A DNA stretch of 64,000 bases, taken from Pyrus communis (lineage: Eukaryota; Streptophyta; Magnoliopsida; Rosales; Rosaceae). The translations under genes and the position numbers were made by a program. The notes beneath the pieces are model-generated. The model was given only the letters and a program-made list of their open reading frames with translations, had not been told where the DNA came from and ran no database searches. Where the stretch lies: contig NC_084812.1 of the NCBI RefSeq assembly GCF_963583255.1, forward strand, positions 23,164,959 to 23,228,958, written 5' to 3'. This document shows positions 1 through 10,300 of this stretch, in pieces; positions within the stretch are counted from its first letter, which is position 1; every line of letters starts with the position of its first letter.

Positions 1-363
1 ATAATGGCCAAAAAGACTTTCCTTTATGAGCCGCTCAAACATTATGTCATGGGTCATGGGTCACGTGTCATTGTTCTTTTTTGTTCCTGGTCTCACTATT
101 TGCGTTGTAACAATAGAAGTGGAATCAAATCCTGTCCCCACTAAGCCATGTGTCATTGTTCTAAAGAGACTACACGCAGATCTCGAAAGCCACAGTTGCC
201 TGTCGTCGGGCAGACCCACAATGTTTTAAATATTACACGTCTCAGTTTTTTATCCCATCAACGCCCAACATGTTGATGGAGAAAGATACGTGATTCAGTG
301 GTAAATGACGGATTATAAATTTTTTTTAAAATTAAAAATTGGAGATCTTGGTTAGAAACTCTC
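1..363. other. Intergenic left flank
   Basis: I see no supportable gene here. A 67-codon open frame at 26-229 has no recognisable domain. The stretch at 117-146 nearly matches part of the SUVR gene's third exon (9874-9903); see findings. The sequence up to the TAA at 364-366 is the host flank of the Harbinger element. Confidence 0.5.
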
Positions 364-366
364 TAA
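364..366. repeat. Target site duplication TAA, left copy (Harbinger)
   Basis: TAA directly precedes the GAGCAACTCC terminus and is repeated at 3498-3500 after the right terminus. Confidence 0.85.
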
Positions 367-596
367 GAGCAACTCCAGCGTTGGAGCCCTCCCCCCTGGC
401 AATACACTATTCAATTCACCTAATGAACAGTAACTGCCCTTAATGAACAGTAAGTAGCCCTGGCAATAGAATTTGCATCTCCACCGTTACACTTCAATAG
501 CCCTGGCAATAGGCAATAAAATATTATTATTTTTTTTATTATAAAATAATACAAAATAATTTTAATTGTAATATCGGATAAGATTTTTAATCGTTC

Positions 597-866
597 TCGT
601 TGCGCCACGTGTCATTATCCGAAGTATTATTAAATAATACAAAATAATACAAAATAATACAATTATTGGTGATGGATTTCTGATAAGATTATTAACCAAT
701 CACGTCGCGCCACGTGTCATAATCGGTTCACAATCTGTAAAGATAGATTTCTATCAGATTTTTAACGAATGACGGCATGCCACGTGTCATAATCTGTTTA
801 CAATCTTTGAGGATAGATTTCCATCAGATTTGTAACGAATGACGGCATGCCACGTGGCATTATGCA
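597..866 (+). repeat. Subterminal CACGTG repeats of the Harbinger element
   Basis: Four copies of a unit centred on GCCACGTG(T/G)CAT lie at about 603-615, 709-720, 778-790 and 848-860. The last two share a longer unit beginning GAATGACGGCATGCC. A fifth copy sits near the right end (about 3000-3011). Subterminal repeats of this kind are known transposase-binding sites in Harbinger elements; that role here is inference. The core is also a plant G-box. Confidence 0.6.
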
Positions 867-890
867 GAACCTAATCCTTTCTGAATCCTC

Positions 891-897
891 TATATAA
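891..897 (+). promoter_or_regulatory. TATA box of the transposase gene
   Basis: TATATAA in the context CTCTATATAATCC lies about 130 bases upstream of the transposase ATG at 1022. Spacing and context fit a core promoter. Confidence 0.55.
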
Positions 898-1021
898 TCC
901 ACCATCCATCCTCACAAATCTCACACCAAAATTCTCAAGATCTCTATCATTATTCATAGTTTCTGCTTCCTTATTCACAAAAATTTGTATCATTATTCAT
1001 AGTTTCTGTTTCTTTTTTTCA

Positions 1022-2194
1022 ATGTCGTCTTCTTCTTCCTCAAGGATGATGTGGGAATACAATCAGGAAGAGGAAGAATTGTTTAACGAATCTGAAGCAA
1101 TCTTCAATCACCAGAGGGTAAGAAATGAGAGGGAAGAGGATGAGGAGCGTCAAATGAGAAATGACGAAGTAAGAAGGGGCAGAGCCTCACATTCCCGTCG
1201 AGTCATCCAAGCTGCGGCTCAGATCTGCAGGCCCAGCCGTTCCGGAAACCTTGATAGAAGCAGGCAACGACGAGGTATGGAACTCTTGGATGATTATTTT
1301 GTTCCTAATAGTGCATTCCCTGATACGTACTTTAGACGTCGTTTTAGAATGGAACGACATTTGTTCAACAAAATCATGAATGCTGTTTGCAACCATGATT
1401 CTTATTTTGTGCAAAAAAAAGATGCTTTTGGTGCTATGGGTCTACTGCCTGAGCAAAAAATTACTGCTGCCTTGCGGATGCTTGCATATGGAGCATCTGC
1501 AGACCAAGTGGATGAGATAACGAGGATGGGGCAATCAACCATTCTTGAGTCCCTGATGAGGTTTTGCGGAGCAATCGAATCTATCTACACCGCTGAGTAC
1601 CTCCGCAAACCTACACGCATGGACTTGGAGCGGCTGTTGAAGAAGGCGGAGATGCGTGGCTTTCCTGGGATGATTGGAAGCATTGATTGTATGCACTGGA
1701 CGTGGAAAAACTGTCCAAGTGCATGGCAAGGCGCTTACGGGGACAGAAAATGAGCAAAAAGTATCATTCTGGAGGCGGTGGCATCTTTTGATACATGGAT
1801 TTGGCACGCCTTTTTCGGGGTCCCGGGAGCTCAAAATGACATCAACGTCCTTGCCCAATCCCCAGTGTTCAACGATGTCCTGCAAGGAAAGGCACCAAAA
1901 GTTACGTATGAGGTCAACGGACGTATGTACGACGGGCCATATTACCTAGCTGACGGCATCTACCCGCGCTGGTCAACCTTTGTCAAAACAGTGCCACGTC
2001 CGCGGAGTGCAAAGGAAAAACACTTTGCAAGCTGTCAAGAGGGGTGCAGGAAGGATGTGGAGCGTTGTTTCGGTATCCTCCAAGCTCGCTGGGCGATCGT
2101 AAGGGGTGCTGCCAGATTGTTTGATGTAGAGTCGCTTCGATCCATCATGATGACGTGCATTATTCTTCACAACATGATTGTGGAAGATGAGTAA
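1022..2194 (+). pseudogene. PIF/Harbinger DDE transposase (HARBI1-like), one in-frame stop
   Basis: This is the nuclease that excises and inserts the element. The reading frame runs from the ATG at 1022 to 2194 (390 codons) with a single interruption, a TGA at 1751-1753 (codon 244) followed by uninterrupted frame, so this is one nonsense change and not a frameshift. The acidic N-terminus is typical. The catalytic triad is visible: D222 in the GSIDCMHW block, D273 in GAQNDIN and E347 in KDVERCFG. The C-terminal helix ending in ILHNMIVEDE is standard for plant PIF transposases. The stop falls between the first and second catalytic Asp, so the product as read would be inactive without readthrough. 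It is convergent with the MYB/SANT ORF at 2446-2727. Confidence 0.92.
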
Positions 2195-2403
2195 TGAAAA
2201 TAAGTAACTAGCAAATATATACATATATATATAAGTAACAAATATAATGAAAATACGTAAGAAGGCTTCAAGTTTAGTAAATAATGAAAATAAGTAACAA
2301 ATAAATAATTTGAATGAAAATAAGTAACTAGCAAATATATACATATATATATATATATATATAAGTAACAAATATATATATATATATATAAGTAACAAAT
2401 AAT
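2193..2403. repeat. AT-rich duplicated unit between the convergent ORFs
   Basis: A unit of about 54 bp (AATGAAAATAAGTAACTAGC followed by a TA-rich run and AAGTAACAAATAT) occurs at 2193-2246 and again, with an expanded TA run, at 2315-2376. Partial copies follow. This low-complexity filler separates the 3' ends of the two Harbinger genes and is where the rest of the minus-strand ORF would be expected. Confidence 0.7.
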
Positions 2404-2445
2404 TATAATGTAAATTTGGGTATCAAATAAATAATATATTGTTAC

Positions 2446-2727
2446 CTGATCCGAGTAATTTTCCCCACTTCGAATATTACTACTAGCTTGTGCCAAAGCG
2501 TCTCTCCACGTACTAAACGATTGGCTAAGTAATTTCCAACGACTGGACATCGATTCTTTGGTTCTTTTCCCACCAATTTTCTCAAGAAAATTGGTATGAA
2601 TAAGACTCCACATTTCTCGCAACTGCATCTCATTACCCGTAAGCGAACTATGAGTAATTTCAACCCAGCTAGTACACAACGCAACATCTTCAATAAGCGA
2701 CCAATTCGTACCTGCACCAGTGGTCAT
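2446..2727 (-). pseudogene. Harbinger ORF1-type MYB/SANT (trihelix-like) protein, first exon only
   Basis: PIF/Harbinger elements encode a second, MYB/SANT-domain protein that helps the transposase bind DNA and enter the nucleus (established for the family). I choose the ATG at 2727, giving 94 codons: Trp-spaced helices in the TNWSLIEDVALCTSWVE and MSSRWKLLSQSFSTWRDAL segments match this class. The frame then meets a good donor, CAG|GTAACA, at 2446/2445. Beyond it lies only the AT-rich repeat and the transposase 3' end, so downstream exons appear deleted. The longer upstream frame to 2943 is low-complexity 5' leader; a TATA-like box at 2833-2842 supports the shorter start. Confidence 0.75.
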
Positions 2728-2832
2728 TTTGTTGAAAAAAAATGGATTCAAACTTTGAGACAAAGAAATGAATGTGATTGAAAGTAGTTGAGAAAATATG
2801 AAATTGTTGTGTAAGGTAGATGATAATGAGAA

Positions 2833-2842
2833 GGTATTTATA
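2833..2842 (-). promoter_or_regulatory. TATA box of the MYB/SANT ORF
   Basis: Read on the minus strand the sequence is TATAAATACC, about 105 bases upstream of the ATG at 2727. Confidence 0.5.
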
Positions 2843-3073
2843 GAAAAGTAAAAACAATTTTTTTTACAATTTTTTTCAGATTTTTCAGATATTTTTTTGA
2901 ATTTTTTTGAATTTTTTACAATTTTTTTTAAATTTTTATTCAATTAATTAATCTCTGCCGTTAGATATAAAAAAATTTGAATTCCAACGCTCCAGATTGT
3001 GCCACGTGTCACAACGGTAACTTTTCAAAATTTTAAAACTATTTTTTCATTTATTTTTTAATTTATAAAGCAT

Positions 3074-3117
3074 TTTAATATCCACCGTTGATCTCAGATC
3101 GAACGGTGGATATTAAA
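3074..3117. repeat. Long hairpin in right subterminal region
   Basis: TTTAATATCCACCGTT (3074-3089) is exactly inverted at 3102-3117. The sequence between is itself nearly palindromic (GATCTCAGATC), giving a stem of about 21 pairs with one bulge. Confidence 0.9.
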
Positions 3118-3230
3118 TCTGACTTTTTTTTTTTTTTTTACCGTTGAGATCTAACGGTCCACATTAAATGACCGTTAGGATCTAACGGTCCACATTAAGT
3201 TCCCAACGGTAACTGACAATTTATTTTTTA

Positions 3231-3331
3231 AATTTTTTTTGTGTCGGCGACGCGCCCCCACGCGCGGGTGGGGTGCACGCGCCTGACACAAAAAAAATAA
3301 AATAATGCGCTGACGCCACCCTGGCGTCAGC
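3231..3331. repeat. Two further hairpins, GC-rich, right end of Harbinger
   Basis: A T-run plus GTGTC at about 3233-3244 is inverted as GACAC plus an A-run at about 3284-3297 around a CG-rich core. Next, GCTGACGCCA (3309-3318) is perfectly inverted as TGGCGTCAGC (3322-3331) with a 3-base loop. Confidence 0.8.
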
Positions 3332-3497
3332 ATTGCGTCAGACCCACCTCGGGCTCAAGGCCTGGCAATCCCTCACGGGCCTGGCCCTCGGGCCTCCCCC
3401 TGCCTTCGGCCTCCTCCACGCTGGAGCATCACCACCGGCCCTCGGGCCATGCTTTTGGAGCCTGTCCCCCGAGCAAAACCCCACGCTGGGGATGCTC

Positions 3498-3500
3498 TAA
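3498..3500. repeat. Target site duplication TAA, right copy (Harbinger)
   Basis: TAA directly follows the GATGCTC terminus and matches the copy at 364-366. Confidence 0.85.
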
Positions 3501-3757
3501 TGATGTAGAAGCTAAACTTATAATCAGAAAAAGCTGAAATATTTCTATGAACTTGCCATCAATTATCTTTTCTACAAAAAAAAAAAAAAAAAAAAAAAAA
3601 AAGACACGAGAGAACACACCACGATGCGAACAAAAATTAGCAAAAGTCGTCCGCTTTATTTCCAACACGTCTCTGCCTCCCAATATGAGAACTGTTGTTT
3701 TGGCGCGATCTACCACCACCACCACAACTCAGACAGTCCTCTGTAGCCATCGGTGTG

Positions 3758-3788
<31 letters not shown>

Positions 3789-5089
3789 TACTTTATATGT
3801 TGATTTTACTGATTCCAGTTCATTGGTTAATTGGTAGGCTTTCACTCCATTGTGCCTGAATCATGTAATTTATATCTTTTAATATTCATTTCAAATCATC
3901 TTAATTTTCATATTTTGCTCACTTCTTCTCTCCCTCTCAGAAAAACCCCGCAACCGCTGTATTGTTTTTTAGTTTGCAAATATTAATTTTTAGGGTTCCA
4001 GAAATTCGAAAAAATTGGTGTTGGTTTATTCTATAGCTAACGATATGCAAACTTCGGTTTTTGTGCGAACTTCGGTGTTCTGCACGACACTAGTGTAAGA
4101 GTTCAAAACTTATTTTAGATGTGAACATTACAACATGGCATACCGCGCAGTCTTTTCGAGTTCAGTTGAGGCATTTCATTGAACATTTGGTGGGCCTGTC
4201 GACATTTTGTTGGTACCTCCAGGTCTTTTTTTTTTTTTATATTTTTTTTTTAAAAGACACCAGCTATCATCTGTACATAGCTCCGTTGAGTCTCGGTATG
4301 CCATGTTGGATCTCATAGGATTCTTGTAGGACCATACGAACCATTTTTTCCAGCTTCCGTAGGGATCCCGGACCCAATATGTGCATTAATGGATCCTCCG
4401 TTACATATATAGATGATTTTTTTGTATGCAATGATGAACCTTGAATGAGGAACTAAGCGTAGACGGTTTTAATTGTTGAAATTCGTTATTCAGATGGTCT
4501 TAGAATTAAGGGCATCCTTAAAGTAGCAAGACCATATATATATGCATAGATGAATCTTTTGCAAAAAGATCAACTTTTTTAACTTTAGAGCGTCTAATTT
4601 TCATATTCAAAACGTCTCTAATTAGAAAAATGAGGGACAAGCTAAAGAGGGATGTGTGAGAGGTTAAAATTGGTGTGTGAAAATCAACTCTTTCTTCTAA
4701 TACACAAAATGCTTATGGTCATTGAATTGTCCAAAAGTAGTAAATCAGGGATGACACAATTCGCATCAAGTGTGGCAGTGTGCTTGTATCTTGTTCTTAT
4801 AAGGAGAAGTTTCGGTTCCTTCATCTCTTGTTCTCTGGTTATACAGTTTGATATGTTGCATTTACATGCATCCTATGGTTAGTCTATTGGGAGCATTTAG
4901 AGGAAATGTTGAATATTCGATATGAAAATTCTATCGAGACATAAAATCGATGCAAAGGAGTTACATGGTAACCTTTCATTTCGGAGGATAGGTTTTGGCT
5001 ATTGAAATGATGCAGAATAATATTTAGGATATTATTTATGCTCTTATTTATTATGGAATTAAGATTATCTACTGGTGTTGATATTTCCT
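3501..5089. other. Intergenic region with poly-A and CT microsatellites
   Basis: I see no convincing coding region. It holds an A-run at about 3577-3602 and a CT microsatellite at about 3763-3788. Open frames at 3547-3837, 4121-4318 and 4652-4882 show no domain. The right part probably includes the promoter and leader of the 5-alpha-reductase-like gene; an acceptor-like TTATTGCAG at about 5110-5118 suggests a spliced 5' leader. Confidence 0.45.
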
Positions 5090-5176
5090 TACAGCCTATA
5101 TATCTGTGGTTATTGCAGAAATCTGAGGCATAGAGGGAAATAAAGGGAGAAACGAAAGACTAATCAGGTGGCCACT

Positions 5177-6514
5177 ATGTCAACGACATACATTTTCCCA
5201 CAACTTTCTTCTCTTTTCGTCACATCAATGTCAGTGATTAGCTTCACAATATTAAGCGTGTATGGGTTCTTGGAGCTAAGAGAAAAGCACTTACACTATT
5301 CCAAGTTCTGGAATTCCGGTTCTAAAACCTTCGCTGTAAAGGAAATCAAACTATCTAGTAGAACAGGCATGCTGATAGCTTATACTCCGGCATTTCTTGC
5401 AGCTGTAGCATCCTTTGTGATTTATCCTCAAGAGGATATCAGAATGCTGTTGCTGTCTTCGGCTCTGACAATTCACTTTTTGAAAAGGATTTTAGAGGTA
5501 CTAGTACTACTTCCCCCACTTCCCCTTTATTCTTCTCTTTCCAGATATGGCCAAGAAATGCACAAGCTCATTTGATGATTTTTTGAGTATATAGTCTCCT
5601 CTAGCTATATTAGTAAATAAAAAAAAAAAACCCCGAGAACTAGAAGGTTCGTAGAAAAACACTTCAACAGCTCAATTGGAGAAACGAAAACCTTCATAAA
5701 AAATCACTTTGTCATGCTCTAATTGATTCTTGGTTATGAAATTCCTTTTGTGTTCCAATGTAAGCTGGATGTAAGTTGGGGTTTGCTCAAAAGTATTGCG
5801 TTTGAAGTGTTTTTTTCTTTCTAAAGTGTGATGTTATAAAGGGCTTATGCATGAAAATCCTTACCTAAAACGAGTCTGATATTTTATTGTTGCATGTAAA
5901 CTAGTAAAACCTGGTGGCTAGGACTATTCAGCTCTATCCTCCAGGGAAGAAGTTTTAGCTTTTAATTATGGTTGGTATCATTAACAATAATTTCAACTAT
6001 TATTCAAGTCACGGAAAATATGACCTTTCGTGTTTTCTAGGTTCTTTTTATTCACAAGTACAGCGGAGGAATGATCCTTGATAGCGCGGTTATCATCTCT
6101 CTTAGTTATGGTGTGTGTACTGCTAGCGTGACTTATGCTCAATCCTTAACGAAAGGGCTTCCAGAGCCATCAATCGATTTGAAGTACCTTGGCTGTCTGC
6201 TGTTTATACTGGGGATTTCTGGCAATTTCTACCATCATTGCCTTCTTTCGAGAATGAGGAGGTTAAAGGGTGACAAGGAATATAAGATTCCCAAGGGTGG
6301 TTTGTTTGGAATCATTATATGCCCTCACTATCTCTTTGAAATCATAGGATTTGTAGGGGTTGCTCTTATTTCTCAAACTCTGTATGGATTCTCCTTCACC
6401 ATAGGTTCAGCGTTATACTTGATCGCCAGAAGCTACATGACGAGAAGATGGTATTTGTCCAAGTTTGAAGATTTTCCCAAAAATGTTAAGGCTCTCATTC
6501 CTTATGTTCTATAG
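5177..6514 (+). CDS. Steroid 5-alpha-reductase family membrane protein (DET2-related), 2 exons
   Basis: Exon 1 is 5177-5497 and exon 2 is 6041-6514; the intron 5498-6040 starts GT and ends TTTTCTAG in phase 0. The model gives 264 aa. I take the ATG at 5177; a GTG three codons upstream is not a plausible plant start. The protein is strongly hydrophobic, with several membrane segments, and has the C-terminal 3-oxo-5-alpha-steroid 4-dehydrogenase block: PKGGLFGIIICPHYLFEI near residue 205, then a final RRWYLSKFEDFP...LIPYVL resembling DET2-type ends. Family members reduce enone double bonds in steroids or long-chain enoyl substrates in the ER using NADPH. Sequence around the GG-CPHY block differs from DET2 (which has CPNY and a following GE), so I place it in the less-studied plant branch and not as the brassinosteroid enzyme itself. 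The substrate is unknown. Confidence 0.88.
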
Positions 6515-6573
6515 ATCAAATGTTTTGAATTTGATTGTAATCGTTTATGTATAAATGATCTGTTTGGCTACTT

Positions 6574-6770
6574 AGGCCTCGTTCGGTATTGCTGTGTTTT
6601 TAGAAGAACTACTTATGTTTTGTTGTGAGAATAAACAATTGTAAAATGAAGCAATAAGGTGCTTGGTAAACTCTAGTTGTAAACCAATGTGTTAAGTATT
6701 TGGTAGATTTTTATATAAAACAGTTGTGAATGTATAAAATGACCAAAATGAGTATGGTGGTGGATGTGAT
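6574..6770. repeat. Possible MITE downstream of the reductase gene
   Basis: The sequence starting GGCCTCGTTCGGTATTGCTG and the following AT-rich stretch have the look of a hAT-type miniature element common in plant 3' flanks. I could not find a matching inverted end, so this is a weak call. Confidence 0.25.
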
Positions 6771-7369
6771 CTTATCATGTTCATCTTTAGTTCTTTTTCT
6801 TAATCTTTTTCTTCGTTGCCTCATTTTCTTCTTTCTTCATTGCCTCCACCTTGCTTCTCTCCCATTTTTCTTCGTTGCTTCCCTCCATCCAATCCATGGC
6901 TTCGCCCTCACTCAATGTAACACTATCGTTAATAGGCAAATCCAGTATCTGTTTTATGTTAGCAAAGTGAAGTAACTACCAATATAGCAGTAAAAGTAAG
7001 ACGTAAGGCGGATAGGCGAGTGAAGCGTAAGAACCTGCCCTTGGGTGGAGAGCAACGGCTGCAAATACCTCTTGAGGCTGAGGAGCAAACGGAGGAATCC
7101 GCCCGCGGATGCTCTCCCATCCCTCTCCACCAACCCCACCACCACAAATTCCCTTTTTCCAGATCAAACCAATAACACTTGGCTTTGAGAAAGTCAATTG
7201 AAGGCACCAAAACACAAGAATTCAATCTGTTGTCATGTCCGCAAAAGTTCAAGACGTTCTGCTTGAGGGATTTTTCCATTACAACAGCAGAATTCATTAC
7301 CAAATTAGTAATTTAATCAAAAAGCATGGTAACTATTTTATAGTATGAGATGACATATTGTGCTTGAAA
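6771..7369. other. Region between convergent genes
   Basis: No gene is recognised. This is the 3' flank of the SUVR gene (minus strand) and of the reductase gene (plus strand). A short C/T-rich stretch is at 6790-6890. Confidence 0.4.
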
Positions 7370-10300
7370 CTACACTCTGCATCGTCTTCGTCGACCGTAA
7401 GTGCGTAGCTGCACGTCACCCTTGGACTCCTTACGATCACGGCAGAGTGGGCTCCCACAGAGACATCGAAACGCATTCATGGGATGATCAAACTCACAAA
7501 AGTCAATGCCATAGTCCTGCAGCAACAGAGACATATGAAAGCTGGACCTTGATACCAAACAAACACTAATAACATGTATTGGTGAACCCCTCTTACCCAA
7601 GTGAGCTCCTCCATAGCAGCAATGTTTCTTGTTGTGAAAAGGGCAAGCTGCAAGAAGGAAAAACATCAAGTAAGCTTGTGTTTACTGTATCCGTATGCAG
7701 AAATGCATTGACAAGTTCTAGTCGTAAAAACAAGATTGAAAGGACGAGGTCATTAATTTTTTAGAAATCATACATGATAATAGTGACGATCCGGGGTCTC
7801 CACTTCAACAGGAATCTCAACCAAGGTAGCATCAGAACACCTGAACAATAAATGTACTATTACTATACAATCAAGATACTGAAGAATAAAAACCGTTCAG
7901 GTATATATATACTCGACTGACGCTGAGACAGCTTGAATGAGAAACATGGTGTTTCAATAAAGAAATTATAATACATTCTGAGATGAATGATTCTTGTCCA
8001 TGATCGTATTAATTACCATTCATTTAGTTTATTGAATGCCACACATTCGTCCAATATTTCAGATATTTATATTGCAGGATAAAGTTTGAATTTTTTTTCG
8101 TTTGTACAACAGATTAGTGACTGGACGATTAAGTTTGCATGCAATCTACGACAGAAAAAAGAAACTGGGCAGTCCACAGAAAAGATTTCATGTTCATGCC
8201 CAAGATATTTGTAGGGGAGTCCTGTTATGTAACCGGTTAACTTTGGCAGAAAAGGGTAACCTGAACTGAGTTGAGGATAAAGAAACTGAAAACCACGTAA
8301 AGGAAGAGCAGAGGATAAAGAAACTGGAAACAACGTAAAGGAACAGCAACTGTTATCATCGTTGTTGATCAAGTGCATCAGATTTCTTCCTATAAATGTA
8401 CATAAATGTGTCTATATTAAGCCAAAATTACTTCGCCCGTAATAGTGCAAGTAGATATATCCAGTAAGAGGCAGAAATATTTTTAACATCAGCAGAAATA
8501 GAATATTGTTTCATCCCCTGCGGCGAAAAGCAAACTTGAAAAGCAAGAAAAGAAACACCAAACAATAATTATTATAACAAAAAAGTTCAATGTTGGCGGA
8601 AGGGGGAGGAGGAAGTGTCCTGTGTATATAGAGTATGAATGTTCACCTGTGATTGATAAATCTTGCAACATTTCCATAAACAGTAGCGTCCAAGCAAAGT
8701 GCCTCTTCATCTTTCAAGACACCCTTCATACCCCAGCCCGCATCTAGTGGCACTGCGTAATATGCATGCTTCTTACCAGTACTTGGCACATTTCGCTCAT
8801 GTAGTTCTGTGTTGGTTAATATCTCTCCAACATACTCACAAACAAAAGCTCCTCTTGGCAAGTCCTCCAGTGTTCGAAGACCCCATCCTTTCCCTTCGGG
8901 TGTCAAAAATACCTGGAACATATAAACAACCACTCAAATGACTCTAGCATTTAAAACTGATTTAGCTCTAGCTATGTTATTAACTAGGGTTACAACTTAT
9001 AACTGAAACTTACAGAGAATAACCTAACCTGCAACTTCCCCCTGATGCCTTGCTGAACAATACGGTTTCCACAGTTCTTATTGCATCCACATGTATGCCA
9101 GCACTCCTTAATAAATTTATGTAACAAATGGCCTTTGCATGCCACAGAACTTTTCTCGTACTTAGACTTTTCGAGAGGGCACTCTCTACAATAGAAGCAG
9201 TGGTGTTGTATAGGTTCCCGCTTCAAGGCTATACATTTTTCCAGAAACTTCTCTTTGACCAATCCTCCTGGTGTGTAAGCAAACTGACCCCCAGTTTCAG
9301 AAGCACAGACACAAGGCATGGGCGATGTCAGACAATCCCCATAACAACGTGAATAGCAACTGTCATGAGACATACGACCAAGTGAAAATTTCACAGAGGC
9401 ATTCTTATAAACTAAACTCTGACGGATGTAAAGAAAGTTTGGCAGATCTTCAACATTTTTTCCATCCTCCAAGGAAATTTTCACTCTCTCCTCACCTCTA
9501 GTTATGTCTTCAAAATAAACACCGGATTTTATAACTCCAATGGAAGAATGGTAGTCATGAGCAACCTCCTCCAACTTGCGTAACTTTGGAGATTTATGGC
9601 CTTGGAAAATCACTAATCTCTTTGCCGATTCACCACAGATGCTCTCAATATCCGTACTTGAAAAACCAATTAAGCGGTGAAGATCATTAAAACAGCCAAA
9701 AGCTATATGCTTGGGTATATGGGGAACGACCTTGATAAGATTCTGAAATACAAATAATTCGCTCGGGGAACTTAGAGTATTGCAATCATTGGCTTGATAA
9801 TGAGATTCAAGAACATCTTGTGCATCAGAATTCTTTAACTCTGCTACATCTCTGGAAATTGTACTTTCATCAAAAGTGGAATCAAATCCTGTCTCCACTA
9901 AGCATTCTCTGACCCTGTACGATTTCATGCATGTCTCTTCCAATAATTCTAGAGCTTCATCAGAATGTGGAAGATCGAAATCAGAATGTAGAGAAGGGTG
10001 ACAAATCAAAGACATTTCGAGCTCTCCCTTTGGAGGAGATGATTCAACATCAAACAGCGACAAATCTAAAACAGCTCCTCTACTCTCCACAGTGGATGAT
10101 TTCACTTCCAAGAACTTCAAGCCACCGTCATCAAAATCTGAAAAACTATCTTCACACATCATATTGAGACTTTCTTCCAGCTGTGTATTGCGATTACGTA
10201 CAGGACTGAAGTTATTCCCACTAACCAAAACCTCTCCTTCTTGGAGTCTCCGGCAACTTCTTCTCACTAGTGGTTGAGAGTCTTCAGATTCCTCAGAATC

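Larger units (their letters stand above)
367..3497 (+). mobile_element. PIF/Harbinger DNA transposon, near complete (3131 bp)
   Basis: The element has matching imperfect terminal inverted repeats. The left end reads GAGCAACTCCAGCGTTGG, and the right end read in reverse is GAGCATCCCCAGCGTGGG. Both ends are flanked by the 3-bp duplication TAA (364-366 and 3498-3500), the target typical of PIF/Harbinger and Tourist elements. Inside are a DDE transposase gene on the plus strand and a convergent MYB/SANT-type ORF on the minus strand, the usual two-gene content of this superfamily. Subterminal regions carry repeated GCCACGTGTCA motifs and strong hairpins. The transposase has one in-frame stop and the partner ORF is cut short, so this copy is probably not autonomous, though it looks fairly young. 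Confidence 0.93.

Noticed and set aside
26..229. 67-codon open frame at the left edge
   Set aside because: No domain, no splice context, and part of it is the SUVR-like 30-nt match on the wrong strand.
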